Shown here piece after piece: positions 25,181-36,280 of a stretch of DNA of 64,000 bases (its first letter is position 1; each line of letters begins with the position of its first letter). A program made the translations under genes and the position numbers. The notes under the pieces were generated by a model. The model made no database searches. It worked only from the letters and a program-made list of their open reading frames with translations, and was not told the origin of the DNA. The DNA is from Haematococcus lacustris (Eukaryota > Chlorophyta > Chlorophyceae > Chlamydomonadales > Haematococcaceae), in NCBI GenBank assembly GCA_030144725.1, contig JASKMD010000014.1, forward strand, positions 5,284,106 through 5,348,105, read 5' to 3'.

Positions 25181-28094
25181 GGTCACCCCCGCCATTGGCT
25201 GCACCCCTGATAAACTCCGACCGGTCTTTAAGAGTTTTACAGCGGTTTTTGCGCAGGGCGGTGCAGCTCATCAAAGCGAAGCTAGCGGGCCGCTCGGGCT
25301 GATGTGCACCTGTGCCGGGGCGGGCGGGGGTGTTGGAAGTTGGGGTCGCGTTGTGTCGGGAATGGGCTGCTTAGTGGGGGCTGGGATCAGCGAGCAGCTA
25401 TCGCGCTCAATGGCTCAGCTGCATGGCCGCGCTCATTTTTTTGTGTCTCGTGACCCCATGTCAGATTTCACTAAATGTGGGTCTTGTTTCTGTCCTCGTT
25501 ACTGCCCAACCAGGACGTCATTTGCTGAGCTGACAAGTGCAATTGCTTCTTTGTGAGGAGTCCCAACGTGTCTATTGGCTAGAAACGCGATGCCCTCCTT
25601 TGTAGGCCGTCTGTGCTGCTGTAAAGTTGACACTCATGCACCATGCACCCAGTCACAATTTCGGTTATAAGTACGCTGCCGATCAGTGCGGGCCGTATTT
25701 GCTTCTGTGGATTGACTCCCCATGCACCTTACACCCAGCCACAACAATTGTCCGCCTCATATTCAGCCTCTAGCTGCTCACTTTGCAGCTCTCTCAGCAC
25801 CCAACGACGCAATTCCCGACGTCCCTCTTCCCTCTTCCACCCCATGTGCATGCGATATCGTTCACAGTGTTTGTTGGTCAGTTTGCCAAAACACACCTCA
25901 TCATGCAGCAAATCAGAATGGAACAACATCAACAATGCATAACACTCTTCGTCAGCCCTCACCTCCTTAACAGTGTCTTGGAACATGGGCATGGGCTCAA
26001 GTGGGGTAGTGGTGTCAGGCTTCATGCACGGCAGGCATGGCACACTCATGCACGTGTTGCACGCACAACCAGCCATGGCCCATTGAGGCTGGTCCCCGTC
26101 AGGTGTAAACACCATGCGGTGCATCGCCCTGCACCCCTTCACATCTTTATGCATGCGCTCCACATCAGCCTCTGTCATACTGCATACTGTTGCTTGCCTA
26201 GCGTCGTCCAGCACAAGATAGCGCCGAAACATGATGTGGCCACGTTGCCTGTGGCTGGCACTAGTGTCTTGTGCATGGCATGGCACAGCAAAATGCTTGT
26301 TAGCCCAGTCACTCAGCACAGCAGCCCCACACACTTTCCCCACCAGCTCAGGATGCACTAACATCTGCTCCCTCCACTCCCTCTTAATCACACCACCCTC
26401 AAAGTCATGCGTGCTCTTGAAATGCGATGTGGCACCATATGACCATTGCACGGGCACCCCAAACCTATTGGCTAGATGCCAATGCAACTTGATGGCCTTG
26501 GCCCCCTTGAACTGTGATGCACAACCATCTGACCACAAACATAGCTGCCTCATGTCCATCTTGCCCACCCACCCCTCTCCATCATCCCTCCCACCACCCA
26601 CCCCATCAGGGCTGCTGGCCACACCCAAGATGGCATCCGGGTGCCTCCTGCCTTGCAGCAAACACTCAATCACTTGCACGAGGGCTGTGGTGGAAGCCTC
26701 AGCTGACTGGTCACACTTGTCAGCACTCACAAACACTGACTCCTCCCTGTAGTTGCCAGCCATGTCCTGGTAGTGTGCACATGCCACGAACACTGACATG
26801 GTCCTCTGCTTCCAATATGCTCCCTGACATGCTATGTCTTGGTGGATGGTGAGCTTCTCTGACCAGTCACATGGGTACATGGGTACATGGGTACATGGGT
26901 GACGGACTGCTGTGCTCCTCGAAGAAGGTGCGCACGTGCTCCAGCTGCTCCTGGCTGAGACGCACGTGCTCCAGCTGCTCCTGGCTGAGCCAGCTGCTGC
27001 TGCACCACGCGTTGCACTTCAGCCACCTGTTGGGCCTTGAGCTCTTGCTGTAAACTGTGAAGCTGCTGTGGCAACGTCTGGATGCGGGCTTGCTGCTGCT
27101 CCCTGGAATCCAGGTCTGCCTGCTGCTGCTGCAGCTGGTGCTGCCGCTCTGTAAGATCTTGCTCCCTCCGGCTAAGGTCCGCCTGCTGCTGCTCCAGCTG
27201 GTGCTGCCGCTCAATTAATTGCTGCTCCCATTGCAGCAGAGCTGCCCGCTGCTGCGCCTCCAAGTCAGCAAGCTGCTGCTCCTTGCGCTGAAGCTCACTC
27301 CGCTGGAGGTCCTGGAGTTGTTGCTGTAGATGCTGCATGCGCTGGTTGTGAGCAAGCTGTTGCTCACTGTGCTGCGGGTCTGCTTGTAGCTGGTGCAACT
27401 GCACATCAGCCTCATCAGCACCAGCATCAGCCTGGGCCTCAGCCTCAGCAGCAATAGCCTCTGCTTGCGCCTCAACCTCACGGGGACCAGCAGCCTCTGC
27501 AGCCCTGCGCTGTGCCACAACCTCCCTCGCTTTCTGCATGTTGGCACATTTAGCCTTCACAGCCCTTTCCTTGCTACCCATGGCCTTCAATGGCCTGCAC
27601 AGCAGCAAACACATGTATCAGCACAATTGCTGCATCTTTTTGACCGATTGTTGTTGCTCGTAATTGCTCGGGAGCCACAAGTTCCAATGTATTGGCCGCC
27701 TTGTGCAACATGCGATTCTGCGACTTGTACCTGGCAGCAGGTTCGGCAATGTTCCGCCGTCGCGGTGACGCACTAGTATGGGAAAGGTTCTCGATGTGTT
27801 CTGGGACGCAGCAGCACTGTTGCGTGGTAAACTAAAAAGTTGCAATGTCCAGAAATATGCGAAATTTACGCCGCGCTTGGTCCAGGCTGCTTATAGCAGT
27901 CGCTAGGAGTGTCTGCGAAGCCCAAGAACACGTCGCATGTTGGGGGCCAGCCACCCGGCAAACCATTGGGGATGGCTGCACACTCGTCAGGCCACGAGCA
28001 TTCCATCGCACCAGTCGGCGGCTTCATCCGTGCAGAAATGAGTAAGAAAGTTATCTCTTGAGCCATGGGGGTGCAGCCAATGGCGGGGGTGACC
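25181..28094. mobile_element. 2914-bp DNA transposon with 27-bp TIRs and AGTG target duplication
   Basis: Starts GGTCACCCCCGCCATTGGCT and ends with its reverse complement; the first and last 27 bp match perfectly. AGTG flanks both sides (25177-25180 and 28095-28098). The paralogous unoccupied site AAATAC-AATG-GTGATCATT is present at 20269-20287 in IR1, with homologous flanks on both sides, so the borders are well defined. It carries the coiled-coil/DDE-like transposase gene on the minus strand. A deleted relative lies at 17030-17295 and a smaller one at 34525-34639. Superfamily not assigned: 4-bp target duplications and GG..CC ends occur in more than one group. Confidence 0.9.
25729..27581 (-). 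pseudogene. Transposase: N-terminal coiled coil + DDE-like catalytic domain, split by an 8-bp repeat
   Basis: Upstream frame, from the ATG at 27581: about 235 residues, Gln/Glu/Leu-rich coiled coil (EQQLIERQHQLEQQQADLSR). Downstream frame 26880-25729: 383 residues, beginning MYPCDWSEKLTIHQD; W-S-D-G-C-A-S-Q-F-K at 116-125 and H-D-F-E-G-G at 158-163 look like RNase H-fold DDE positions (candidate Asp5, Asp118; third acid not assigned). Cys-rich C-terminal part. The two frames overlap in (GGGTACAT)n at about 26873-26900; one unit less would put them in a single frame. A further N-terminal piece (RMLHKAANTLELVAPEQLRA, about 27620-27740) may be a separate exon. In the family, DxxE..QxxxxxYW followed by SDGCxxQFK is known to me from uncharacterised animal and algal transposon proteins; the assignment is by pattern only. 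Confidence 0.7.
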
Positions 28095-28098
28095 AGTG

Positions 28099-28800
28099 GT
28101 GATCATTAGCCGTGTATCCTCTTCACAATTGATACCTACGCCCCTTGTATGGACAACACCACCATGCGGTGATGCGCTACTGCTGCAAATATGGTAGCCA
28201 CCTTCTAACACCCCCTTTGCATGTATGCATCACGGTCATGCTTAGCAAGTGCAGGCCTGGCAGTAATCCACGCCCAATGTGTCACAGCCAGCTGGACTAC
28301 GGATGGTACCTATAGTGGAGGCTCACCATATCCAGCCACATGCTAGGGTGTGGTGCGCCACATGCCCCTTGTATGGACAACACCACCACGCGGTGATGCG
28401 CTGATGCTGCAAACGTGGTAGCCACCTGCTACAAACCCCCTTTACATGTAAGCATCACGGTCAAGCTTAGCAAGTGCAGGCCTGGCAGTGATTCACACCC
28501 AATGTATCACAGCTAGCTGGACTACGGATGGTACCTATAGTGGAGGCTCACCATATCCAGCCACATGCTAGGGTGTGGTGCGCCACATGCCCCTTGTATG
28601 GACAACACCACCACGCGGTGATGCGCTGATGCTGCAAACGTGGTAGCCACCTGCTATATACCCCCTTTGCATGTATGCATCACGGTCATGCTTAGCAAAG
28701 GCAGGCCTGGCAGCAACCCAGCCACATGCTAGGGTGTGGTGCGCGTTATGCCCCTTGTATAAACAACAACGCACAGCTAGGTCCTGGAGAGGCATCCATA
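28099..28800. repeat. 225-bp tandem array, about 3 copies
   Basis: The anchor CCCCTTGTATGGACAACACC is at 28141, 28365 and 28590 (periods 224-225); a fourth, partial unit at 28751 has an internal deletion of about 64 bp. Same family as 20279-20690. Confidence 0.93.
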
Positions 28801-29560
28801 ACAATGTAGCGTGTGCATGTGGTCGCTGCATGAGGGCGACACTAGGGCAGCTGGCATACCATGCTATCACTTGCGCCTCGTGAGTAGTGCATTATATTAA
28901 GGCTTGGTCAGGCATCTTATGCTAGCAAGGGCAAGAACACGAGAACGTTGCGAAGATGGGTTATCCGTACAAGCGGGCCATCTTTGCACTAACCGGTTGT
29001 CAGCTTTACACAAAACATCCTACCCTCCCACTATTACATTAGAAGACTAGGTTTCATTGAGACTTCAAGGCTTTGTGTCGTACGCTTGCATCATGAAGGT
29101 GCATACTCAACATGATCTTACAGGAGCCAAAGTTATGATGCATGGCAAGTACATGACACACATCACCCCAACCCTTTTCAATGCCATTTACTAAGCCAAG
29201 CAGCCCAATGTCTCGTCATCATCTGTGGGTGCTACTATCCACACAGCAAGGAAGACAAGAAGCCCAAGACATACATAGCGCAATTGTTTTCACTTGTCCC
29301 ACAGCGGAAGGAAGAAGGAAGGGGCCAAGGTGCAGGAGGCCAGTAGGGCTGAGCCAGGCTGGGCTGGGCAGAGGCTGTGTTGTGGCGGGTAAGGGGAAAT
29401 GGGTGGAAAGGAAGGGGAGAGGAGGTACCCATCAGACCTGCAATCAAGGGGCATGCACATGAGGGAGGAGGTTAGGCTGGGTATTGGGTGTCAGCCACTT
29501 GCTGGCAGGCGGTCAGCTAGAAAGGGACAAATGAGAAGGGGCAGGGAGAAGAGGGCTGAT
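28801..29560. other. IR2 loop, no gene recognised
   Basis: Non-repetitive sequence with only short frames. No motif recognised. Confidence 0.4.
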
Positions 29561-31370
29561 GATGCACCGCAATACACCTACAACCTGCTGCTGCTCGTGC
29601 TGCTGCTCATGCACTGCAGAACATGCACTGCAGGTTTCTGCTGCTGCTCATGCACTGAAGCACACCTACAGCCTGCTGCTACCTGCACTGACACACACCT
29701 ACAGCTTGCTGCTGCTGCTGCCCATGTACTGCTGCTCGTTGCACTACAGCCTGCTGCTGTTGCTGCTCATGCACTGCAGCACACCGACAGCCTGCTGCTA
29801 CATGCAGCCTGCACTGCCACACACCTACAGGCAGGGCAGGGCAGGGCAGGGCAGGGCAGGGCAGGGATGGGCTGGGATGGGGTGGGAAGGCTGGAATAGG
29901 ATGGGGTAGGGCTGGGAGGGGGTGGGGCAGGGGTGGGAGGGGGTGGGGCAGGGCTGGGAGGGGGTGGGGCAGGGCTGGGAGGGGGTGGGGCAGTGCTGCG
30001 ATAGGGTGAGGCAGGGCTGGGAGGGGGTGGGGTGGGGCAGGGCTGGGAGGGGGTGGGGCAGGGCTGGGCAGGGAGGGGAGGGGCTTGCCATCGTTGTTAC
30101 ACGGGCCTACTCCTGTTGTGCTGCCGCCACTGCTGCCACCATTGCTGCTGCTGCTAGCACCGCCTCCCCCACTGCTGCAGCCATCGCATCATGCGCCTTG
30201 GGCGGGCATCTGCACGAGCACCAGTAGGCACAAGCATGGACATATCCTTCCCTATCGACAAGCAAAGCATGCCTTTCTCTGATGGTCTATCCCTACTGTG
30301 TTTGCCACTGCAGCTTTGAGTGTATACTGTTGTCCTGCCTGGCTGCCGCTGCCCCTCCACCGCCTGCCTACCCAAGCTGCATGCAACCCGCATACCCATG
30401 ATGCGCCTGCGCCTGTCCCTGCTGCTGTGCCTGCGCACTCCTGCAATGTTGCCTGCCTACCCCTGCTGCACCCACCCCGGCTGCGATTCATACCTGCCCC
30501 TGCCCCTGCCCCTTGTGGCCCAGCTGTGCTTACCGCATGCTCCTGCTGTGACGCCAACATGCCCTTGCCCCTTGTAAGGCGATGTCTGCTCACCGGTGGT
30601 ACGCTTCTGTGTGGCCACACCTGTGGACGAGCACCACAACCAGGACGATGCCACACATAGGAGTGAAGCAATGCAGCGCATAGATGTGCATTACGCACTT
30701 GAGCTGGTGAGGTGCAACAACAGCAGCAAGCAACAGCATGTGCGGGTATACCAGCAACTGGGGGCACAGCGCAGTTCATACCTGGGTGGAGCGACCGTCT
30801 CTTACTGCGCGAGTTGCGTTGGCCGCTGAGACCGCAGTCCATCCTTAGCATCCGCAGCAGCTGCTACGGATGTAGCGTTGGCCCAGCAGCCGCTTTGCCC
30901 ACTGCGCTTGCTGTGCCTTGCCTGGTGCTAATAGGAGCTGCCGGTGCTGAGGCTGCTGGAGAGGATTACCGTGGGCATGCTTTACCCTGCTGCGCAGCCG
31001 TCTTGTCCGCAGAGCTGTAGCGGAAGGTGCAGGCTTGCTTGCAGAGAGGTGGTGCCGATGAGCAAGTGGGCTGCGGTTGGACGGTTGAAAGGTTCCCCTG
31101 TGGGGGGGAGCAGCCGCAGATAGCTCAGCGAGGGGCTCAGCGAGGGGCCCACAAGCTTACCAAGCTCAACGCGGGGTTCAACGCAGTGAGAGGTCACATC
31201 TCTGCCATCTGCCCGTTTGAGGCGCATTGGTGCGGGTGCCGCACATCCCACACTAAGCCGACGAGGTGGGTGCGGCAGAACGCCTGGGGAAGGGGTCGGG
31301 CAAATTCTCCCTCCCACTGTGTGGCTAAATCGCAACCCCGCGGAGAATTTTAACGGTGTGATCTATCTGG

Positions 31371-31870
31371 NNNNNNNNNNNNNNNNNNNNNNNNNNNNNN
31401 NNNNNNNNNNNNNNNNNNNNNNNNNNNNNNNNNNNNNNNNNNNNNNNNNNNNNNNNNNNNNNNNNNNNNNNNNNNNNNNNNNNNNNNNNNNNNNNNNNNN
31501 NNNNNNNNNNNNNNNNNNNNNNNNNNNNNNNNNNNNNNNNNNNNNNNNNNNNNNNNNNNNNNNNNNNNNNNNNNNNNNNNNNNNNNNNNNNNNNNNNNNN
31601 NNNNNNNNNNNNNNNNNNNNNNNNNNNNNNNNNNNNNNNNNNNNNNNNNNNNNNNNNNNNNNNNNNNNNNNNNNNNNNNNNNNNNNNNNNNNNNNNNNNN
31701 NNNNNNNNNNNNNNNNNNNNNNNNNNNNNNNNNNNNNNNNNNNNNNNNNNNNNNNNNNNNNNNNNNNNNNNNNNNNNNNNNNNNNNNNNNNNNNNNNNNN
31801 NNNNNNNNNNNNNNNNNNNNNNNNNNNNNNNNNNNNNNNNNNNNNNNNNNNNNNNNNNNNNNNNNNNNNN
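31371..31870. other. Assembly gap (500 N)
   Basis: Exactly 500 N, directly at the outer end of the IR2 right arm, consistent with assembly breakage at the palindrome. True size unknown. Confidence 1.
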
Positions 31871-32816
31871 CTGCACATGGCCCTACAATGTGACTGTGAG
31901 CTTGCATAACAAGAAAGGTAGTCCTGAATTTGAAACTCGTTGCCGTTCTGTGTCATCACATGTTGCACAGCATTGTTTCAAGGACATGGCCCAAACATCT
32001 GGACATTGCCCTGAGAAGTGCATTGCATGTGCATTGGAGCTTAGTTAACAACAAAGGTAATCCGACCCAATCCTGGGTTATGTCACCGTATTGTGTGTGC
32101 TGTTAAGGTCGTAGCTCTACCCGGGTGCCCACCGTATTGTGTGTGCTGTTAGGGGCCATGCAGAGGACATGCATGGTCGTAGCTTTACCCGGGTGCCCAC
32201 CAGTGTTTTTTTTTTGGTTTCGCCCGGATGCATGATCAAAGTGACATGGCATAGGTTTCCTATTCCTGATTTTATAGCTCGACCTTACTTCAAAACATCG
32301 CTCAGGTAGAATATATAATAGTTTTCATAGCGCAGTGAGAGCAGTTTTCATAACGCAGTGAGAGGTAGTGAAGCTCGAAAAGCGACCACTTCATAGCGCA
32401 GTAGGACCCCTACATATGGGTGCACCCTGACCAGCTCCACAGCCTGCATCACCCTGCCCACACAGCCCTGCCCTGGCCTTCACCCTCCCCCTGCCCTGGC
32501 CTGCCACACTGCCTCATCCCAGGCTAATCCATGCGCTGCCTGGTTCACACCAGTGGCTTTTTTTGTTTCGCCCTGATGCATGATCTTTAGCTCAATGTGA
32601 CATGGCATAGGTTCATAACCTTGAATTCATAGCTCGACCTTACTTCAAAACATCGCTCAGTAAAAGCAAAGCTCAGCAAAGCGACCATTTCATAGCGCAA
32701 AACGACCCCTGGAATATGACGTTTCATAGTATATGAGATGTATAGTGCGAAAAACAAACACTGGTTCACACGTTCCTTTCCCTAGCTCAACCCTAGCTTT
32801 GCCAACCCGCCCACAG
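31871..32816. repeat. Non-coding region with two direct duplications
   Basis: TACCCGGGTGCCCACC occurs twice (about 32116 and 32187). A block of about 150-190 bp (TGACATGGCATAGGTT, then CTCGACCTTACTTCAAAACA, then GCGACCA-TTCATAGCGCA) is present at about 32225-32415 and again at 32570-32712. No gene seen. Confidence 0.75.
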
Positions 32817-34049
32817 GTGTTTGTCTTCCTCATGGCTGGCTTCGAGACAACAGCTGCCTCCCTGACCTTCGCCCTGTACCTGCTGGCTGCCAACCCTGAG
32901 GCCCAGCGCAAGCTACAGGTCAGGGGCAGACCCTCCTCGTCACACCTCAGCAATAGCACCATGGACGCCATCAGCGGCATGAGAACAGCACGGCAGGACA
33001 GCCCAGCAGGCAAGGCTGGCCCCCTGCACCCCCCCTCACCTGCTGCACCCCCCTGCTGCTGCACTGCAGGCTGAGGTGGACGGCCAGGCCCACCTGCTGG
33101 CGCCCCCCAAGGGCCCCCCTGCTGCCCAAGAGCTGAATGGCGGCGACCACAAGCGGGGCAATGGCATCATGGTGGCCAACGGAGCTGGCCAGGGCAAGGC
33201 TGTGCACCTGGAAGCCAGGGCCATGTTAGGTGCGGCTTGCCCTGCCTCATCATCCTCATGGCACCCCTCATGGCACCTGCACTTGCACTCGCTGATTGCA
33301 TCGTTAGATGTTGCCAAGTCGCGTACCATGCCAGGTGGTGCCCTGACGGCTGAGGAGCTGGCCCGCTCCTTCCCCTACACCTGCGCTGTGGTGGACGAGG
33401 CGCTGCGGCTGTACCCCCCCGGGGGCTGGTGCCATTCGCGCACCGCCTGAAGCAACAGAGTTACTGGGTTACACGTGAGCTGCACGCAACTGGCTGCAAG
33501 GGGTTGCATAGCTGACGAGTAGTGGGCGCGGAGGGTTCCGTGTCGCGAAAGCCTACTCTTGCCGGATGAGTGGGGTCGGTACAGTTCTTGATGCTGCGGC
33601 GCAATTCTGCAGGGTCCCGGCGGAAGCGTTTGTGTTCCTACCTATCTACTCCTTCCACCACGACGCGAACGTCTGGCCAGACGCTGCCGAGTTCAGACCG
33701 GAGCGCCACTTGGCCGGCCACCCTGACGCGATGGACGCGACCGCCAAGACGAGTTTCATGCCCTTCGGCCTCGGGCCAAGGTGGGCAGGATGTGATCGCT
33801 GTCGTCTGTCAATGTCAGCTCGTGCGACCCAGCATGCTCTATCCACGACCGGGGCGGGTGCGTTCCCGCGCAGGGGATGCCCTGGATCGCGCTTCGCGCT
33901 GCAAGAGGCGCGACTGGCGCTGGCCAGCTTTGGCGAGCCGCTTCGCTTTTGAGCTAGCACCAATGCAGGAACACCCGGTGCGATGCCGCACCAGCCCGAC
34001 CATGGCGCCGCTGAACGGCATGTCTTTGAGAGTGAGGGTGCGCGCATGA
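32817..34049 (+). pseudogene. Cytochrome P450, copy 3: 5'-truncated, two single-base insertions
   Basis: Five exons: 32817-32918 (I helix, FLMAGFETTAASLTFAL), 33070-33229, 33335-33474 (K helix D-E-A-L-R), 33613-33780 (FRPERHL, ending FGLGPR), 33874-34049 ([17 protein letters not shown], then ELAPMQEHPVR). Acceptors, donors and phases match copies 1 and 2; exon 4 is 168 nt in both copies 2 and 3. Exon 3 is 140 nt against 139 in copy 2, from an extra base in C7G5 at about 33414-33425, and the last exon has an extra T at about 33923. Each shifts the frame; the alternative frame immediately continues the family sequence. Nothing upstream of the I helix is present. Pseudogene is likely, but the two indels sit in short homopolymers and could be sequencing errors in a truncated copy. 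Confidence 0.85.
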
Positions 34050-34334
34050 GCGCGTGTGCCTCGGTCCACCCGGGGAATGTGTTCATACTGCTGCATTGCT
34101 GATGCGAAGTTGAGTGTTGTGCGACGCGGGTTGGTTGCGCCGCCTGTCGTCAAAGCTGGTCCTTGTGATGAATGTTATGTGAGCAACAACAGTTCGACCG
34201 CAAACACATGGCCGAGCTCATCACTAAGATAGAAAGACTATGCCCCTCGCCGTTTGACGTGCATTAAGGGAGGAGAGTAGCCTCGGTGAATGTCCTTGCT
34301 ACCCTCACAACAGGGGCAGGTAGGGGAGTGGATG

Positions 34335-34800
34335 GGGGCCAGGCTACCGGTAGAGCGTGACCCGGAATGTTAAACCATCTTAAACCATCTTTAACCAAGG
34401 GGAAAAGTTAAACCAATCTTTAACACAACCGCCAGGTCGCACTCCGTAGCCGTGATGGAAGGCGAAGCAACCGCGATGGCTATTGGCTACACTCCGACCC
34501 CTACTCGGTGCATGTCTCAACATGCGCATCGGAAGGCACATCAGCCCGAGCAGCCCGCTAGCCTCGCGCTGGTAAGCTGCACCGCTCTGCGCAAGAGTCG
34601 CTGTAAAACTCTTAAAGATCAGTAAGATCGGGGGTGACCAACTGGTCGGCTTACTATCGCCAAACCCCAATTGCACTCCGGGTCGTCAGGGTGTTAGGCT
34701 GGACTGGTTAAAGATGGTTAAAGATTTGTTAAAGCACGTTAAAGGCCCAAAACATCAGGAAGTTAGTTTAACCAGTCGCGCTCTAGCTACCGGGCGCACC
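34335..34800. mobile_element. Small non-autonomous element with GTTAAA-rich ends
   Basis: The left side has CTACCGGTAGAGCG and then repeated TTAAACCATCT. The right side has AAGATGGTTAAAGATT and then CGCTCTAGCTACCGG, roughly the inverse. It encloses the transposon-end relic at 34525-34639. No coding capacity. Confidence 0.5.
34525..34639 (-). mobile_element. Relic end of the 25181-type transposon
   Basis: Shares CACATCAGCCCGAGCAGCCC and GCTGCACCGCTCTGCGCAAG-like sequence, ACTCTTAAAGATCAG and a terminal GGGGGTGACC with the element end at 17295, but lacks about 20 bp of the TIR. Confidence 0.7.
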
Positions 34801-35740
34801 TAGCTCATTACCATAGTACTTTCAACTAACATGGAATGCATCTGCAATTGTCATCACCATATTCGTTTCAATAGCATGTTATGCATCTACAATTGCCATT
34901 TAATGTTGCCTCAAGCGCCAGGGAAGACAAAGCCGTATGATACAAGATGCAAGAAGTTGAGGGATGAAAAACCAATGGAAGTTGCATCTACACTGACTTG
35001 CAACATTTGCGCAAGGGGTGACCAGGGCAGGGAAGGGAAGGCAAGGCAAGGCAAGGCAAGGCACCACAATGGCACCATCTGCTAGGTAAACGCGATCAGG
35101 TGGCGCCATGGCAGCACCATGCTCCATGTACGGCATCTGCCTCCCACCTAACCCCCCACCACCAGGCAAGGTGTGTTTCCTGACTGACCCCACCTAGCGC
35201 TCCATAACCATATGTACAGCATGTGCCTCCACCTCCACCTCCACCCACCTAACCCTGACCCTAACCCTGACCCTAACCCCACCCTAACCCAACACCATCA
35301 TGTCCCCCTCCCTAACCCATCGCCAGGCAACCCAACAGCGCATTGCACTGCTTTGCTTGACGCTTGCTGTGGCGCTCACAGAGGCGGGGGCCCAGCCTCA
35401 GGTACTGCCTGCTGCCCCCAGGCACTCCACCAGCTAGGGTGTGGGTCCACGGCTGCCACCGCTGCCGCTCCTGCTGCCACTCCTGCTCCCTGCTGCACCC
35501 GCTCCTCTGCTGCCGCCCCTGCCCCTGCTGCCGATGCTGCCGATCCTGATGTTGTCGAGAATGCCTTGTGATGCAGGGAGGGGAGCTGGTGTGAAGCATC
35601 AGGGCGATCTATTGCCATGCGCTTGCACACTGACGCTGGCTGAGAAGGGTGGCAGGGCAGGGCCAGTGATCTTGCGAGTTACTAAGGTGCCGGCTGCACC
35701 ATCAGGGGGTCCTGCTCCTGCACGAGCCTGGGGTCAGGGG

Positions 35741-35815
35741 GGTCAGGGGGTCAGGGGGTCAGGGGGTCAGGGGGTCAGGGGGTCAGGGGGTCAGGGGGTC
35801 AGGGGGTCAGGGGTC
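35741..35815. repeat. 8-bp microsatellite (GGGGGTCA)n
   Basis: About nine units in the presumed 3' part or downstream of the IST1-like gene. Between here and 36855 only Gln/Ser/Ala-rich trinucleotide tracts (about 36195-36300) are seen. Confidence 0.95.
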
Positions 35816-36236
35816 CAGGGGGTCAGGGGCCCCGCCCCGCCCCACCCCGTCCCATCCCCACCCCGCCCAGCACCACGCTGTCACCGCCCCTTACCATGAC
35901 CCATGTTCAGGGTCAGCCACGGAGCTCAACAAGGAGCTGAGCGCCCTCCCCCTGACCCCTGACCCACGCAATGCCAGTCTGCCTCCCCCCCCCCCAGGGT
36001 CATGCCTGCCTGCCTTCCCTCTCACCACCCCCTTCCACCACCCTGCCCACTCCGCGTGCCAGGCCCCAGTGCTGCCGCCTCACCTGCTGTTGGTGCTCCA
36101 GTCTGCCGGACAGAACCTGCTCCTGATCGATGCTCCCCCCACCTGGGTTGCTCCCTGCCGCCTGCTGCTGCCAAGCCAGGCGCTGCAGCTGCCTGCTGTA
36201 AGAGCAGCTGCTGCTGCTGCTGCTGCTGTAAGAGCA

Positions 36237-36280
<44 letters not shown>

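Larger units (their letters stand above)
22871..31370. mobile_element. Long-inverted-repeat (foldback) element IR2, right end in gap
   Basis: Arms 22871 to about 24780 and about 29560-31370 are inverted copies, about 98-99 percent identical by eye. They share mirrored open frames such as 23542-24141 (+) and 30252-30851 (-). The left arm begins with a 153-bp unit duplicated in tandem (22871-23023 and 23025-23178). The right arm shows one such unit and then the N gap. The loop contains sequence homologous to the IR1 loop, interrupted by the transposon at 25181-28094, and then a 225-bp tandem array. It begins about 6 bp after IR1 ends. The arm-encoded frames have no recognised family. Confidence 0.82.

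Noticed and set aside
35235..35295. Telomere remnant (CCCTAACCCTGACCC)
   Set aside because: Short, degenerate and internal; indistinguishable from other C-rich microsatellites here.
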